From: a bacterium
GTDB taxonomy: Bacteria; Desulfobacterota; Deferrisomatia; Deferrisomatales; Deferrisomataceae
DNA: 57,887 nt
Reading direction: 5' to 3'
Assembly (NCBI GenBank): GCA_027021615.1
Contig: JALUTY010000026.1
Location: 1 to 57,887 of the forward strand
Position numbers and translations under genes: made by a program. The notes under the pieces were generated by a model. That model did no database searches, was not told where the DNA came from, and saw only the letters and a list, made by a program, of their open reading frames with translations. Below are positions 49,773 to 57,880 of the stretch, piece after piece. Each line of letters begins with the position of its first letter. The stretch's first letter is position 1.

Positions 49773-50921
49773 ATGTACGCCGTGTTCGAACCCGTTTCGA
49801 TCGGGCCCCTGAAGGCCCGGAACCGCATCGTGCGCTCGGCCACCTGGCTGGGGCTGGCCGATCCCGGGGGCAAGGTCACGGACGAGCAGGTGGAGCGGTA
49901 CCGGGAGCTCGGTCAAGGGGGCGCCGGGGTGGTGATCACCGGGTATGCCGCGGTGAGCCCCGAGGGCCGTCAGGCCCCCCGGATGCTGGGCGCCTGGGAC
50001 GACGGCCACGTGGAGGGACTGGCCCGTCTGGCCGGCGTGATCCGGGAGGGCGGCGCCCTGGCCGGGGCGCAGCTCGTACACGCCGGCGGCCAGACCCGGT
50101 CCGCCTGGACCGGGGGACTCGCTCCCGTCGCCCCCTCGTTCGTGGACCACCCCCAGTTCCCCGAGATGCCCCGGGAGATGTCGGCCGAGCAGATCGCCCG
50201 GGTGGTGGCCGACTTCGGCAAGGCGGCCCGCCGGGTGCGCGACGCCGGGTTCGACTTCGTCCAACTCCACGCGGCCCACGGTTACCTGATCAACCAGTTC
50301 CTGTCGCCGGGCACCAACCAGCGCGCCGACGCCTACGGGGGCACGCTGCGGAACCGGTTCCGGTTCCTGGCCGAGGTGATGGCCGCGGTGCAGGCCGCGG
50401 CAGGGCCGGACTTCCCCGTGGCCGTCAAGCTGAACGGGTGCGACTTCGTGCCCCAGGGTCTGGAGGAGGACGAGGCCGTGCAGGTGGCCGAGTGGCTGGC
50501 CCAGCGGGGCGTGGCGTTCGTCGAGGTCAGCGGCGGCACCCCGGCCTCGGGCGACCGGGGTCCGGCCCGGGCTGGCGTCAGGCCAGGGGAGGGCGAGGCG
50601 TACCTGCGCCACCTGGCCGCGGCGGTGAAGCGGCGGGTGGGATGCCCGGTGGCCCTTGTCGGCGGGCTGCGGCGCATCGAAACCCTGGAGGACCTCCTGA
50701 TCGAGGGCACGGCCGACCTGTTCAGCCTGTCTCGGCCCCTGATCTGGGAGCCGGACCTGCCCGCCCGCTGGGCCTCGGGCGACCGGGCGTCGGCTCGGTG
50801 CGTGAGCTGCAACGGGTGCTTCGGGCCGGGGTGGAAGGGCGAGGGGGTGCGGTGCGTGGTGAAGGAGGAACAGGAGACCCCTACTTCTTCTTCCGGAACA
50901 GGGCGTCGAGCTGGGCTTTGA
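49773..50921 (+). CDS. NADH:flavin oxidoreductase (Old Yellow Enzyme family)
   Basis: 382 residues. FMN barrel: LFEPVSIGPLKARNRIVRSA-like start, GAQLVHAGGQT, QLHAAHGYLINQFLSPGTNQR (His-x2-His pair binding the substrate), and CPVALVGGLRRIETLE. C-terminal CVSCNGCFGPGWKGEGVRC may bind a metal or iron-sulfur cluster, but the oxidoreductase/ferredoxin domain of the long 2,4-dienoyl-CoA type is absent. It probably reduces an activated C=C bond. The last 41 bases overlap the opposite-strand zinc-ribbon gene. Confidence 0.87.
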   Translation: MYAVFEPVSIGPLKARNRIVRSATWLGLADPGGKVTDEQVERYRELGQGGAGVVITGYAAVSPEGRQAPRMLGAWDDGHVEGLARLAGVIREGGALAGAQLVHAGGQTRSAWTGGLAPVAPSFVDHPQFPEMPREMSAEQIARVVADFGKAARRVRDAGFDFVQLHAAHGYLINQFLSPGTNQRADAYGGTLRNRFRFLAEVMAAVQAAAGPDFPVAVKLNGCDFVPQGLEEDEAVQVAEWLAQRGVAFVEVSGGTPASGDRGPARAGVRPGEGEAYLRHLAAAVKRRVGCPVALVGGLRRIETLEDLLIEGTADLFSLSRPLIWEPDLPARWASGDRASARCVSCNGCFGPGWKGEGVRCVVKEEQETPTSSSGTGRRAGL

Positions 50922-51165
50922 CCTTGGTTTTGACGTCCTCTTCCCCGGGGGTGGAATCGGTGGCCGGCTCGAACCAGTCGCAGAAGTTGGCCCGGTCCTT
51001 GTCCAACACACGCTCGGCCCGGGGTTCCCGGCAGTCGTTGTAGAGCCCGGGGGCATAGAACCGGCACTGGACGCAAGCGTGCAGATCGGCTCCGCACCGG
51101 GGGCAGGTGTCCCGGCGGCCGGGGCGGTCGAGGCCGGTGGGGGTGTTGCAGGCCCGGCAGATCAT
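50881..51165 (-). CDS. Small Cys-rich zinc-ribbon-like protein
   Basis: 94 residues, start at 51165 by ATGA overlap with the 109-residue gene. CRACNTP, then CPRCGADLHACVQCRFYAPG and NDCREP, give two or three CxxC knuckles, followed by RANFCDWFEP and a Lys-rich tail ending LFRKKK. This looks like a conserved bacterial family of unknown function found as a short zinc-binding protein. It shares an operon with ilvE. Its 3' end overlaps the OYE gene tail-to-tail. Confidence 0.7.
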   Translation of the reverse strand: MICRACNTPTGLDRPGRRDTCPRCGADLHACVQCRFYAPGLYNDCREPRAERVLDKDRANFCDWFEPATDSTPGEEDVKTKVKAQLDALFRKKK

Positions 51166-51491
51166 CGGGGAGCTCCGAAGGGGATCACCTTGGGGGCCTT
51201 CCGCTCCTGGTGGGCCCGAAATCGTTCGGGAAACTCCGGCCGGAACAGGTAGGGCAGCAGGTTCCGGCGGCACCGCTCCACCATCTGCCCCACGGCCCGA
51301 TCGGCGTCGTCCTCGGTGACCCACAGCCGGCTCAGCTCGTACCGGAAAGGAGTGGAGGCCCCTGGCACGCGGGCCAGCAGGGTCACCCGTAGCTCCAGCA
51401 GGTTCTCGAACCCGTAGGGACGGCGGGCCTCCCGGATCTCGGCCACCACCCCGTTGGGCCCCTGTACGGTCTCGACGGGCCTTTCGGTCAT
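51162..51491 (-). CDS. Conserved hypothetical protein downstream of ilvE
   Basis: 109 residues. No motif that I recognise; mixed alpha/beta composition, no signal or membrane segment. ATGA overlaps with both ilvE upstream and the zinc-ribbon gene downstream, so it is surely translated with them. The start at 51491 has GGAGGAGGG upstream, within ilvE. Confidence 0.65.
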   Translation of the reverse strand: MTERPVETVQGPNGVVAEIREARRPYGFENLLELRVTLLARVPGASTPFRYELSRLWVTEDDADRAVGQMVERCRRNLLPYLFRPEFPERFRAHQERKAPKVIPFGAPR

Positions 51492-52516
51492 CCCTCCTCC
51501 GGAATGATCTCGGTCCACCCGTAGGGGTCCTCGGCCTCCCCCCATTGGATGGCCGTGAGCCGCTTGTAGAGCTCGGTGGTCACCGGGCCGGCCTCGCCCC
51601 GGTTGCCGTACACGTGCTCCTTGCCCCGGTAGGTGATGGACTCCACCGGCGTGATCACCGCGGCGGTGCCGAGGCAGCCTGCCTCCTCGAAGGTGTCGAG
51701 CTCGTCCACCGACACCGGCCGTTGCTCCACCGTAAGCCCCATGTCCCTGGCCAGTTGCCGCACGCTCATGTTGGTGATGCTGGGCAGGATGGAGGGGCTG
51801 GAGGGAGTGATGTACGTGTTGTCGCGGATGGCGTAGAAGTTCGAGGAGCCCGACTCGTCGATGTACTTCTTCTCTCGGGCGTCCAGGTACAGCACCTCGG
51901 AGTACCCCTTGTCCTTGGCGCCCATGGTGGCCCGCAGGCCGGCGGCGTAGTTCCCGCCGCACTTGACGTCGCCCACCCCGCCGGGGGCAGCCCGGTCGAT
52001 CTCCTCCTCCACCACGAGCCGCACCGGCTCGAACCCGGCCTTGTAGTAGGGCCCCACCGGGGTCACGAACACCAGGAACAGGTACTCCCGGCTCGGCTTC
52101 ACGCCCACCTCGGCGCTGGCTCCCAGCAGGAGGGGGCGCACGTACAGGCTCGCCCCGCTCCCGTAAGGCGGCACGAACCGCCGGTTGGCCCGCACCACCC
52201 GGTGCACGGCCTCCCGGAACAGGCCCTCGGGCACCGGCTCCATCAGCAGCTTTCGGGCCGACCGTTGGAGGCGCTTGGCGTTCTCGCTGAGCCGGAACGT
52301 CTGGATCCGGCCGTCGGCCCGCTCGAACACTTTCAGGCCCTCGAAGATCTCCTGCCCGTAATGCAGACAGGTGGAAGCCATGTGGAGGGTGATGGTCTCG
52401 TCCGAGGTGAGCTCCCCTTGGGTCCACGCGCCATCCCGGAACCAGTAGCGGATGTTGGCGTCGGTCTTACGGTAAGCGAAGGGAAGGTGGGCAAAGTCCA
52501 GGTCGGCTCGTTCCAT
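51488..52516 (-). CDS. ilvE: Branched-chain amino acid aminotransferase
   Basis: 342 residues, ATG at 52516 preceded by GAGG; a GTG two codons earlier is the alternative. PLP fold type IV of the longer BCAT subgroup: FEGLKVF near the N terminus, YVRPLLLGA, VKCGGNYAAGLRA and EVLYLDAREKKYIDE around the conserved Lys/Glu/Tyr set, GTAAVITPVESI and GPVTTELYKRLTAIQWGE at the end. It transaminates Leu, Ile and Val. The 121-base gap upstream has three ACTCG boxes (52529-52560 region) of unknown meaning and no clear promoter. Confidence 0.92.
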   Translation of the reverse strand: MERADLDFAHLPFAYRKTDANIRYWFRDGAWTQGELTSDETITLHMASTCLHYGQEIFEGLKVFERADGRIQTFRLSENAKRLQRSARKLLMEPVPEGLFREAVHRVVRANRRFVPPYGSGASLYVRPLLLGASAEVGVKPSREYLFLVFVTPVGPYYKAGFEPVRLVVEEEIDRAAPGGVGDVKCGGNYAAGLRATMGAKDKGYSEVLYLDAREKKYIDESGSSNFYAIRDNTYITPSSPSILPSITNMSVRQLARDMGLTVEQRPVSVDELDTFEEAGCLGTAAVITPVESITYRGKEHVYGNRGEAGPVTTELYKRLTAIQWGEAEDPYGWTEIIPEEG

Positions 52517-52637
52517 GATCACCTCGTTGTTCGAGTTTGGTCGAGTGAAAACGAGTTTGATGTCGAATCATAGCCCCGGAGGGGGGTGGGGGGCAAGACG
52601 GGCCGCCCTCGCAAAAGCCTTTTGTCCCTACCTCCGC

Positions 52638-53738
52638 CTATCCCCCTCCTCCGGCGCCGTCCGCCGGCAGCTTCTTCAGCAGGGGCAGGGTGCGGCGCAT
52701 CTCGTCGAAGATCAGGGCCGAGCTCATGGTGGCCTTGGACACGGCGTCCACCTTGGGATCGAACGGCAGGTCGGCCATGTTCCGGCCCGTGACCCGTTTC
52801 TCGAAGAACTGCCAGTCGCGCTCGTCCCACTCCTCGTTGCCGTACTTGGTCACGTGAATCGGCTCGAACCCCAGGATCCGGCCGCCGCGGTCGAACGCAA
52901 ACAGGAAGTGGACCGCCTCGCACACCTCGCATACGGGGCGGCGGCTGGCCACCTTGGCAAACACGGGCAGGCGGTGGCCCTTGGACACAGCCTGGTACAC
53001 GGAGGTTCCGTCCCCCAGTTCCACCACGGCCACGTCCGCGGCCGGGTCGCCCGCGGCTCTCCGGATCAGGGCACGGGCCTTCGCCCGCACCCCGGCCGCG
53101 TCGAGCGGCAGCACCAGCGGCGTGGGATCCACCGGCAGCCCGGTGGCGCTGGCCAGCGCTTCCTCGGGCCTGGCCAGCAAGGTCAGGGCGTGGCCCAGGA
53201 GCTCCTGCTTCCACTGCACTCCGAAGGAGTACCGGGCCAGACGCCAGGTGCCGTCCCGCCGCACCAGGAACAAAGTGAACGGGGTGCGGCCGGGGTCGCC
53301 GATGCGGCGCCACTGGTCGAACTGGGGATCGGCCGTGATCGGGTAGGTGAGCTTTCTACGCTTTCGGTACCTGCCCAGGTACTTTGGGTTGTTGCCGGCC
53401 GCGATCGCAAGCAGCCGTATCCGTCCCAGCAGACCCCGCCGCTCCAGCTCCTGGTAGAACGCCTCCACCTCCCGCACCTGTCGCTGGCACGGCACGCATG
53501 ACTTGTTGAAGAACTCCACGACCAGAACATCCCCGGGGATCTCGGACAGTCGCACTGGGCCCTCCGACCGATCCAGCCCCAGCTTGGCGTAGTCGGTGGG
53601 GGCCAGAAGACCGTAGAACTCCAGGTCGGGAAACGCATCGGCCGGGGCCAGGTAGACCGAGCTGGCCGGCGGGGTCCCGGCCGCAGCGGGTCCGACGAGG
53701 AGCAGTGCGAGGAACAGAGCGGGGATGTGTCGTGTCAT
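52638..53738 (-). CDS. Exported thioredoxin-like (TlpA) protein with FMN-binding-like C-terminal domain
   Basis: 366 residues, signal peptide in the first 20 (FLALLLVGPAAA, cleavage likely near AAAG). A TlpA/AhpC-type thioredoxin domain (about 60-190) has FFNKSCVPCQRQVREVE, redox pair CVPC. After a linker, residues about 235-355 resemble an FMN_bind domain: YQAVSKG...VDAVSKATMSSALIFDEM, close to the D-x2-S-x-A-T pattern that ApbE flavinylates on the Thr. A second Cys pair CEVC precedes it. Predicted periplasmic redox protein joining thiol and flavin chemistry. No apbE gene is in this window. Confidence 0.68.
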   Translation of the reverse strand: MTRHIPALFLALLLVGPAAAGTPPASSVYLAPADAFPDLEFYGLLAPTDYAKLGLDRSEGPVRLSEIPGDVLVVEFFNKSCVPCQRQVREVEAFYQELERRGLLGRIRLLAIAAGNNPKYLGRYRKRRKLTYPITADPQFDQWRRIGDPGRTPFTLFLVRRDGTWRLARYSFGVQWKQELLGHALTLLARPEEALASATGLPVDPTPLVLPLDAAGVRAKARALIRRAAGDPAADVAVVELGDGTSVYQAVSKGHRLPVFAKVASRRPVCEVCEAVHFLFAFDRGGRILGFEPIHVTKYGNEEWDERDWQFFEKRVTGRNMADLPFDPKVDAVSKATMSSALIFDEMRRTLPLLKKLPADGAGGGG

Positions 53739-53910
53739 GGGTTTCCGCAAAGCCCGTGGGCCGATTGTCCGTGAAAGTGCGGCTAAACTACCTTTCGGTC
53801 GGTTGGCAAGTCAAACCGTGCCGGACATCTCGGCCGGTGTGCAGCGGTTGATCGGCCGGCGGGCCTCCGGTACACTCCGGCCGATTGCCCCCACGCGGAG
53901 ACGAAACCCC
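53739..53910. other. Divergent intergenic region between tlpA-like gene and def
   Basis: 172 bases. No convincing -35/-10 pair could be picked by eye; TTGGCA at 53802-53807 is a possible -35 for def. No gene or repeat seen. Confidence 0.4.
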
Positions 53911-54435
53911 ATGGCTGTGCTGGAAATCCTGACATTCCCCCACCCGGTGCTGCGGCAGCGGGCCCGGAAGGTGGAACGGATCGACGAGACGATCCACCGG
54001 TTGGTGAAGGACATGACCGAGACCATGTACCGCGCCCCGGGGGTCGGTCTGGCCGCGAACCAGGTGGGGGTCCCCCAACGGGTCATCGTGGTGGACCTGT
54101 CGGCTGGCGAGCGTCCGGACGAACGGCTGGTGATGATCAACCCCGAGATCGTGTGCCGGGAAGGTCGGCTGCGCATGGAGGAGGGCTGTTTGTCGGTGCC
54201 TGACCTGCGCGACCAGGTTACCCGGTGCAGCCGGGTGGTGGTGCGGGGGCTCGATCTGGAGGGCCGCGAGATCGAGATTGAGGCCGAGGATCTGCTGGCC
54301 GTGGCGTTCCAGCACGAGATCGACCACCTGGACGGTATCCTGTTCATCGATCACCTGAGCCAGCTCAAACGAAGCCGCTACGTGGCGCGGCGGAAGAAGA
54401 TGCTCCAGGAGGCCCGGGCCGGAGGGGGGGCGTGA
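53911..54435 (+). CDS. def: Peptide deformylase
   Basis: 174 residues, start behind CGGAGACG. Motif 1 GVGLAANQVG, motif 2 EEGCLSVP (metal Cys) and motif 3 QHEIDHLDG (metal His residues and catalytic Glu) are complete. It removes the N-formyl group from new proteins using Fe2+. The stop overlaps fmt (GTGA), the common def-fmt arrangement. Confidence 0.96.
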   Translation: MAVLEILTFPHPVLRQRARKVERIDETIHRLVKDMTETMYRAPGVGLAANQVGVPQRVIVVDLSAGERPDERLVMINPEIVCREGRLRMEEGCLSVPDLRDQVTRCSRVVVRGLDLEGREIEIEAEDLLAVAFQHEIDHLDGILFIDHLSQLKRSRYVARRKKMLQEARAGGGA

Positions 54436-55409
54436 GCGGCTCGCGGGGCCCCGTGGTGTTCCTGGGCACCTCGGCGTTCGCCCTGCCGTGCCTCGAGGCC
54501 CTGGTGGCGGCGGGGGAGCGGGTGGACCTGGTGGTGACCCAGCCCGACCGGCCCCGGGGCCGGGGCCGGCGTCTGGAGCCCCCTCCGGTCAAGCGCCTGG
54601 CCCGGGAACGGGGTCTCGAGGTAGCCCAGCCCGAACGGGTGAACGATGCCGAGGTGGTGGAGCGGCTCCGGGCCCTGGCTCCCGAGTTCCTGGTGGTGGT
54701 GGCCTACGGCCAGATCCTGGGGCGGCCGCTTCTGGACCTGCCGGCCCGGGGTGCGGTGAACGTGCACCCGAGCCTGCTGCCCCGCCATCGGGGGCCGTCG
54801 CCGGTGGTGTGGACGATTCTGCAGGGGGACGACCGGGCCGGGGTGTCCACCATGCTGGCGGACGAGCGCATGGACGCCGGGCCGGTGCTCCTGCAGCGGT
54901 CGTTCCCCCTGCTTCCGTCCACCACCTGCGGCGAGCTGGAGGAACACCTCGCCCAGGCTGGGGCGGACCTGCTGGTGAAGACCCTGGAGGGGCTCCGGCA
55001 TGGCCGGGTCCGGCCCGAGCCCCAGGACGAGGCCCGGGCCACCTACAGCCGCCGGATCGACCGGGGGCTCCGGGAGATCCGGTGGGCCGAGCCGGCCCGC
55101 CGGGTCCGGGCCCGAATCCACGCCTTGTCCCCCCGACCGGGCGCGGTGACCTCCCGGGCCGGGGCGCGTGTCAAGGTGCTGCGTGCCGAGGAGCGCGACG
55201 GCGAAGGCCCTGCGGGCACCGTCGTGCGGCTGGACCGGGATGGGCCGGTGGTCGCGTGTGGCCGGGGCGCCGTGGTGCTGCTGGAGGTGCAGCCGGAAGG
55301 GCGCCGGGTCATGGGAGGTGCCGACTGGGCCCGGGGCGGCGGCCCGCGGGAGGGAGAGGGGCTGGGAGGTCTCTCAGGCCCCTGCGAGGCCCTACAACGG
55401 GGAGAATAA
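54432..55409 (+). CDS. fmt: Methionyl-tRNA formyltransferase
   Basis: 325 residues from a GTG at 54432. GTSAFALPCLEALV start, AVNVHPSLLPRHRGPSPV with the catalytic Asn and His, the late Asp in DERMDAGPVL, and a C-terminal OB-like domain. It formylates initiator Met-tRNA using 10-formyl-THF. The last about 25 residues are Gly-rich and not conserved. It works with def upstream. Confidence 0.95.
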   Translation: MSGSRGPVVFLGTSAFALPCLEALVAAGERVDLVVTQPDRPRGRGRRLEPPPVKRLARERGLEVAQPERVNDAEVVERLRALAPEFLVVVAYGQILGRPLLDLPARGAVNVHPSLLPRHRGPSPVVWTILQGDDRAGVSTMLADERMDAGPVLLQRSFPLLPSTTCGELEEHLAQAGADLLVKTLEGLRHGRVRPEPQDEARATYSRRIDRGLREIRWAEPARRVRARIHALSPRPGAVTSRAGARVKVLRAEERDGEGPAGTVVRLDRDGPVVACGRGAVVLLEVQPEGRRVMGGADWARGGGPREGEGLGGLSGPCEALQRGE

Positions 55410-55461
55410 CTTTCCTTGAACGGGAAGCCGCGGTGCGGGCATGGGGTCTGCGCTTCAGGGG

Positions 55462-55620
55462 CCTGGATCCGGACGACAGAGGGCAGAATCGTCGGTTGCC
55501 TCCCACGATGTGCGAAGCTCTGCAGAAAGAGGTGGAAGGCTTTCCCCTGTCTACCCTCCTCTGAATCCTGACAACTGGTATGGCCGCACGCAGCTCTCCA
55601 ACAGACCCCATGCCCCCAAG
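55462..55620. repeat. MITE-like dispersed element, copy 2 (partner at 14996-15160)
   Basis: It shares TGCCTCCCACGATG, TGCGAAGCTCT, GCTTTCCCCTGTCTACC and ATGGCCGCACGC with copy 1, in the same order and spacing and in the same orientation. The inverted arms are more decayed here. The 3' edge carries CAGACCCCATGCCCCC, also found at 5944. The gap 55410-55706 otherwise has only a GCGGGCCGAAGGCCCG hairpin near 55659. Confidence 0.75.
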
Positions 55621-55706
55621 GGTTTGTCAGCAGCTCGGGAGCCGCCCGGCTGCCTAGCGGGCCGAAGGCCCGAAGTTTCCCGAAGTTTGGTGGGAGGGAC
55701 GCGAGC

Positions 55707-56498
55707 GTGACCCGGGGTGAGGGAAAGCGGCTGTTTCTGGGGTTGTTGCTGGCCCTGGCCCTGGTACTGGGGCTCCTGGGGGTCGGCGTGTGGCTGGGGC
55801 CCAGGTGGTTCTCGGGGGCGGAGACCGTTTTTCTGACCGGCTTCGGTGTGCTGTTCGGCACGGTGGCCTTGGTGGCCCTGGCCGGGATCGCGGTGCTGGT
55901 GTTCGCGATCGTGTTCGAGCGCGACCTGCCCGGCACCCGGAGGCTGCGGGGGCTCGTGGTGAAGGGGGCGTTCCCGATCCTCGTTGTGCTGGGCCGCCTG
56001 GTGGGGGTCTCGAAGGAGCGGCTGGAGCGATCGTTCATCGCGGTGAACAACCAGCTGGTGATCCGATCCGGCCGCCGGGCCCGGCCCGGCCGCCTGCTGA
56101 TCCTGCTACCCCACTGCCTCCAGGTGGACACCTGTGACCTGCGCATCACCAGCGACATCCACAACTGCCGGGGGTGCGGCCGCTGCCCGATCGCGGGCCT
56201 GGTGGAGATCGGCGAGCGCCACGGCGTGAGCCTGAGCGTGGCCACCGGAGGCACCATCGCCCGACGCACCATCGTGGAGAAGCGGCCCGACTTGATCGTG
56301 GCCGTGGCGTGCGAACGGGACCTGGCCAGCGGCATCCAGGACGCCTACCCATTGCCGGTGTACGGCATCTTGAACCGCCGGCCCGAGGGGCCGTGCCGGA
56401 ACACGCTCGTGGATCTGACGGAGGTGGAGCGGGCCGTGGAGTTCCTGCTCGCCTCCGGCTCCGCCGGCCGGGACCGGGCGGCAGCCGGCGCCGGATGA
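55707..56498 (+). CDS. DUF116 membrane protein
   Basis: 263 residues from a GTG at 55707 behind GGGAGGG. Two N-terminal membrane helices (about 8-30 and 45-72) are followed by the DUF116 domain: LLPHCLQVDTCDLRITSD, NCRGCGRCPIAGL, VATGGTIARR, VAVACERDLASGI, YGILNRRPEGPCRNT. The conserved Cys residues suggest metal or cluster binding on the cytoplasmic side. Function unknown. In related genomes it often sits near fmt and def, as here. Confidence 0.85.
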   Translation: MTRGEGKRLFLGLLLALALVLGLLGVGVWLGPRWFSGAETVFLTGFGVLFGTVALVALAGIAVLVFAIVFERDLPGTRRLRGLVVKGAFPILVVLGRLVGVSKERLERSFIAVNNQLVIRSGRRARPGRLLILLPHCLQVDTCDLRITSDIHNCRGCGRCPIAGLVEIGERHGVSLSVATGGTIARRTIVEKRPDLIVAVACERDLASGIQDAYPLPVYGILNRRPEGPCRNTLVDLTEVERAVEFLLASGSAGRDRAAAGAG

Positions 56499-56545
56499 AG
56501 GGGCCAGACTTCAGGCCGTGAGGCGGCCTGGTTGGAGTATCGACG

Positions 56546-56600
56546 ACCCGGTGGCGAAATAGGTGCGTTACCTCGGAAGGTGGGGCAAGGGGTCTGCCGG
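56546..56600. repeat. Dispersed repeat, left copy flanking the prenyl synthase gene
   Basis: CGACCCGGTGGCGA, then TTACCTCGGAAGGTGGGGC with following AAGGGGTCTGCC, match 57770-57825 (CACCTCGGAGGGTGGGGCAA) in direct orientation with few differences. Confidence 0.65.
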
Positions 56601-56637
56601 GGCTTTGTCACGCTTGGGCCGGAGGTCCAACAATAAG

Positions 56638-56684
56638 CGTTCTAGCTTCCTAGCTTTCTAGTTTCCCAGCCTTCCAGCGGGAAG
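56638..56684. repeat. CTAGCTTCC word-repeat tract
   Basis: Words TCTAGCTTCC-TAGCTTTC-TAGTTTCC-CAGCCTTCC, the same type as at 4192-4252 and 26265-26284, just before the ribosome site of the next gene. Confidence 0.65.
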
Positions 56685-56709
56685 TTTCCGGGATGGAGGA
56701 CACAGAGGA

Positions 56710-57735
56710 ATGACCAGACCTGCCGCGCAGACCGAGGGCTCCGCCACCCCGGCCCATGCCCTGGACATGGCGGCCGTGGTGCGGATGATGGAAGCCGAGT
56801 TGGCCGCCGTGGAGCGCCAGTTCGAGCGAAATCTGGACTCCCGGGTGCCCCTGATCCAAACCGTGGGCCGGTACGTGCTCACGAGCGGCGGCAAGCGGAT
56901 TCGGCCGCTCCTGCTCCTGCTGTCCGCGCGGCTGTGCGGGTACCGGGGGGAGCGATCCGTTCCGCTGGCATCCATCGTGGAGTTCATCCACACGGCCACC
57001 CTGCTCCACGACGATGTGGTGGACGACGCGGACCTACGGCGGGGCCAGAAGTCGGCCAACACCGTGTGGGGCAACGAGGCCACCGTGCTGGTGGGGGACT
57101 TTCTGTTCAGCAAGTCGTTCTCCCTGATGGTGGGTGACGGCGACCTGCGGGTGCTCCGGGCCATGGCCGACGCCACCACGGCCCTGGCCGAGGGGGAGAT
57201 CCTGGAGCTGTTGAAAACCTGCGATCTGGCCGTGACGGTGGAGGAGTACCTCGACGTCATCCGCAACAAGACCGCGGTGCTGATCGCCGCCGCCTGCGAG
57301 GTGGGGGCCCTGCTGGGGGCCGCGGACGAGGCGCGGGTGGCGGCCCTGAAGGACTACGGTATGGACGTGGGCATCGCGTTCCAGCTGGTGGACGACTGCC
57401 TGGACTTCGTGGGCGACCGGGAGCGGTTCGGCAAGCCGGTGGGCGCGGACCTGGAGGAGGGCAAGATCACGCTGCCCGTGATCCACGCCCTCGGCGCCGC
57501 AACGGGCGAGGAACGGGACCGGGTGGCCCGGCTGGTGGAGCAGGACGCGTTCTCCGACCACGACCGGGCCTGGGTCCGGGAGTTCGTGGTCCGGCGGGGG
57601 GGTGTCGACGCGGCCTTGGCCATGGCCCGGGACCGGGTGGAGCAGGCCAAGGCCCGCCTCGCGGCGTTCCCGGCCTGCCCCGAGCGGGAGGCCCTGGGGG
57701 TGGTGGCCGACTACGTGGTGGCCCGGGACCGGTAG
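56710..57735 (+). CDS. Polyprenyl diphosphate synthase (trans, long-chain)
   Basis: 341 residues, start behind GGAGGACACAGAGGA. First Asp-rich motif LLHDDVVDDADLRRG, second motif QLVDDCLDFVGD, GGKRIRP for IPP binding, and KTAVLIAAAC. The residues before the first motif (HTATLLHDD) have small side chains, typical of long products such as octaprenyl or similar quinone tails. Flanked by two copies of a dispersed repeat. No quinone genes are adjacent within the window. Confidence 0.92.
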   Translation: MTRPAAQTEGSATPAHALDMAAVVRMMEAELAAVERQFERNLDSRVPLIQTVGRYVLTSGGKRIRPLLLLLSARLCGYRGERSVPLASIVEFIHTATLLHDDVVDDADLRRGQKSANTVWGNEATVLVGDFLFSKSFSLMVGDGDLRVLRAMADATTALAEGEILELLKTCDLAVTVEEYLDVIRNKTAVLIAAACEVGALLGAADEARVAALKDYGMDVGIAFQLVDDCLDFVGDRERFGKPVGADLEEGKITLPVIHALGAATGEERDRVARLVEQDAFSDHDRAWVREFVVRRGGVDAALAMARDRVEQAKARLAAFPACPEREALGVVADYVVARDR

Positions 57736-57769
57736 GGGGGAGATCCGGATCCCGGGAGGGTCTTACTGT

Positions 57770-57825
57770 AACCCGGCGACGATAGAGGCGTGTCACCTCG
57801 GAGGGTGGGGCAAGGGACCTGCCTC
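57770..57825. repeat. Dispersed repeat, right copy flanking the prenyl synthase gene
   Basis: Direct-orientation partner of 56546-56600; it runs straight into the repeat at 57810-57880. Confidence 0.65.
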
Positions 57826-57880
57826 CGGCCGGGCACGAAGCCGGGCATGAGATTCGCCGCGCAGGCACGGGACCGAAGAG
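57810..57880. repeat. Dispersed repeat, copy B (partner at 5870-5945)
   Basis: CCGGCCGGGCACGAAGCCGG and GAGATTCGCCGCGCAGGCAC match copy A in the same order and orientation. It reaches the end of the window, so its right boundary is unknown. Confidence 0.65.
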
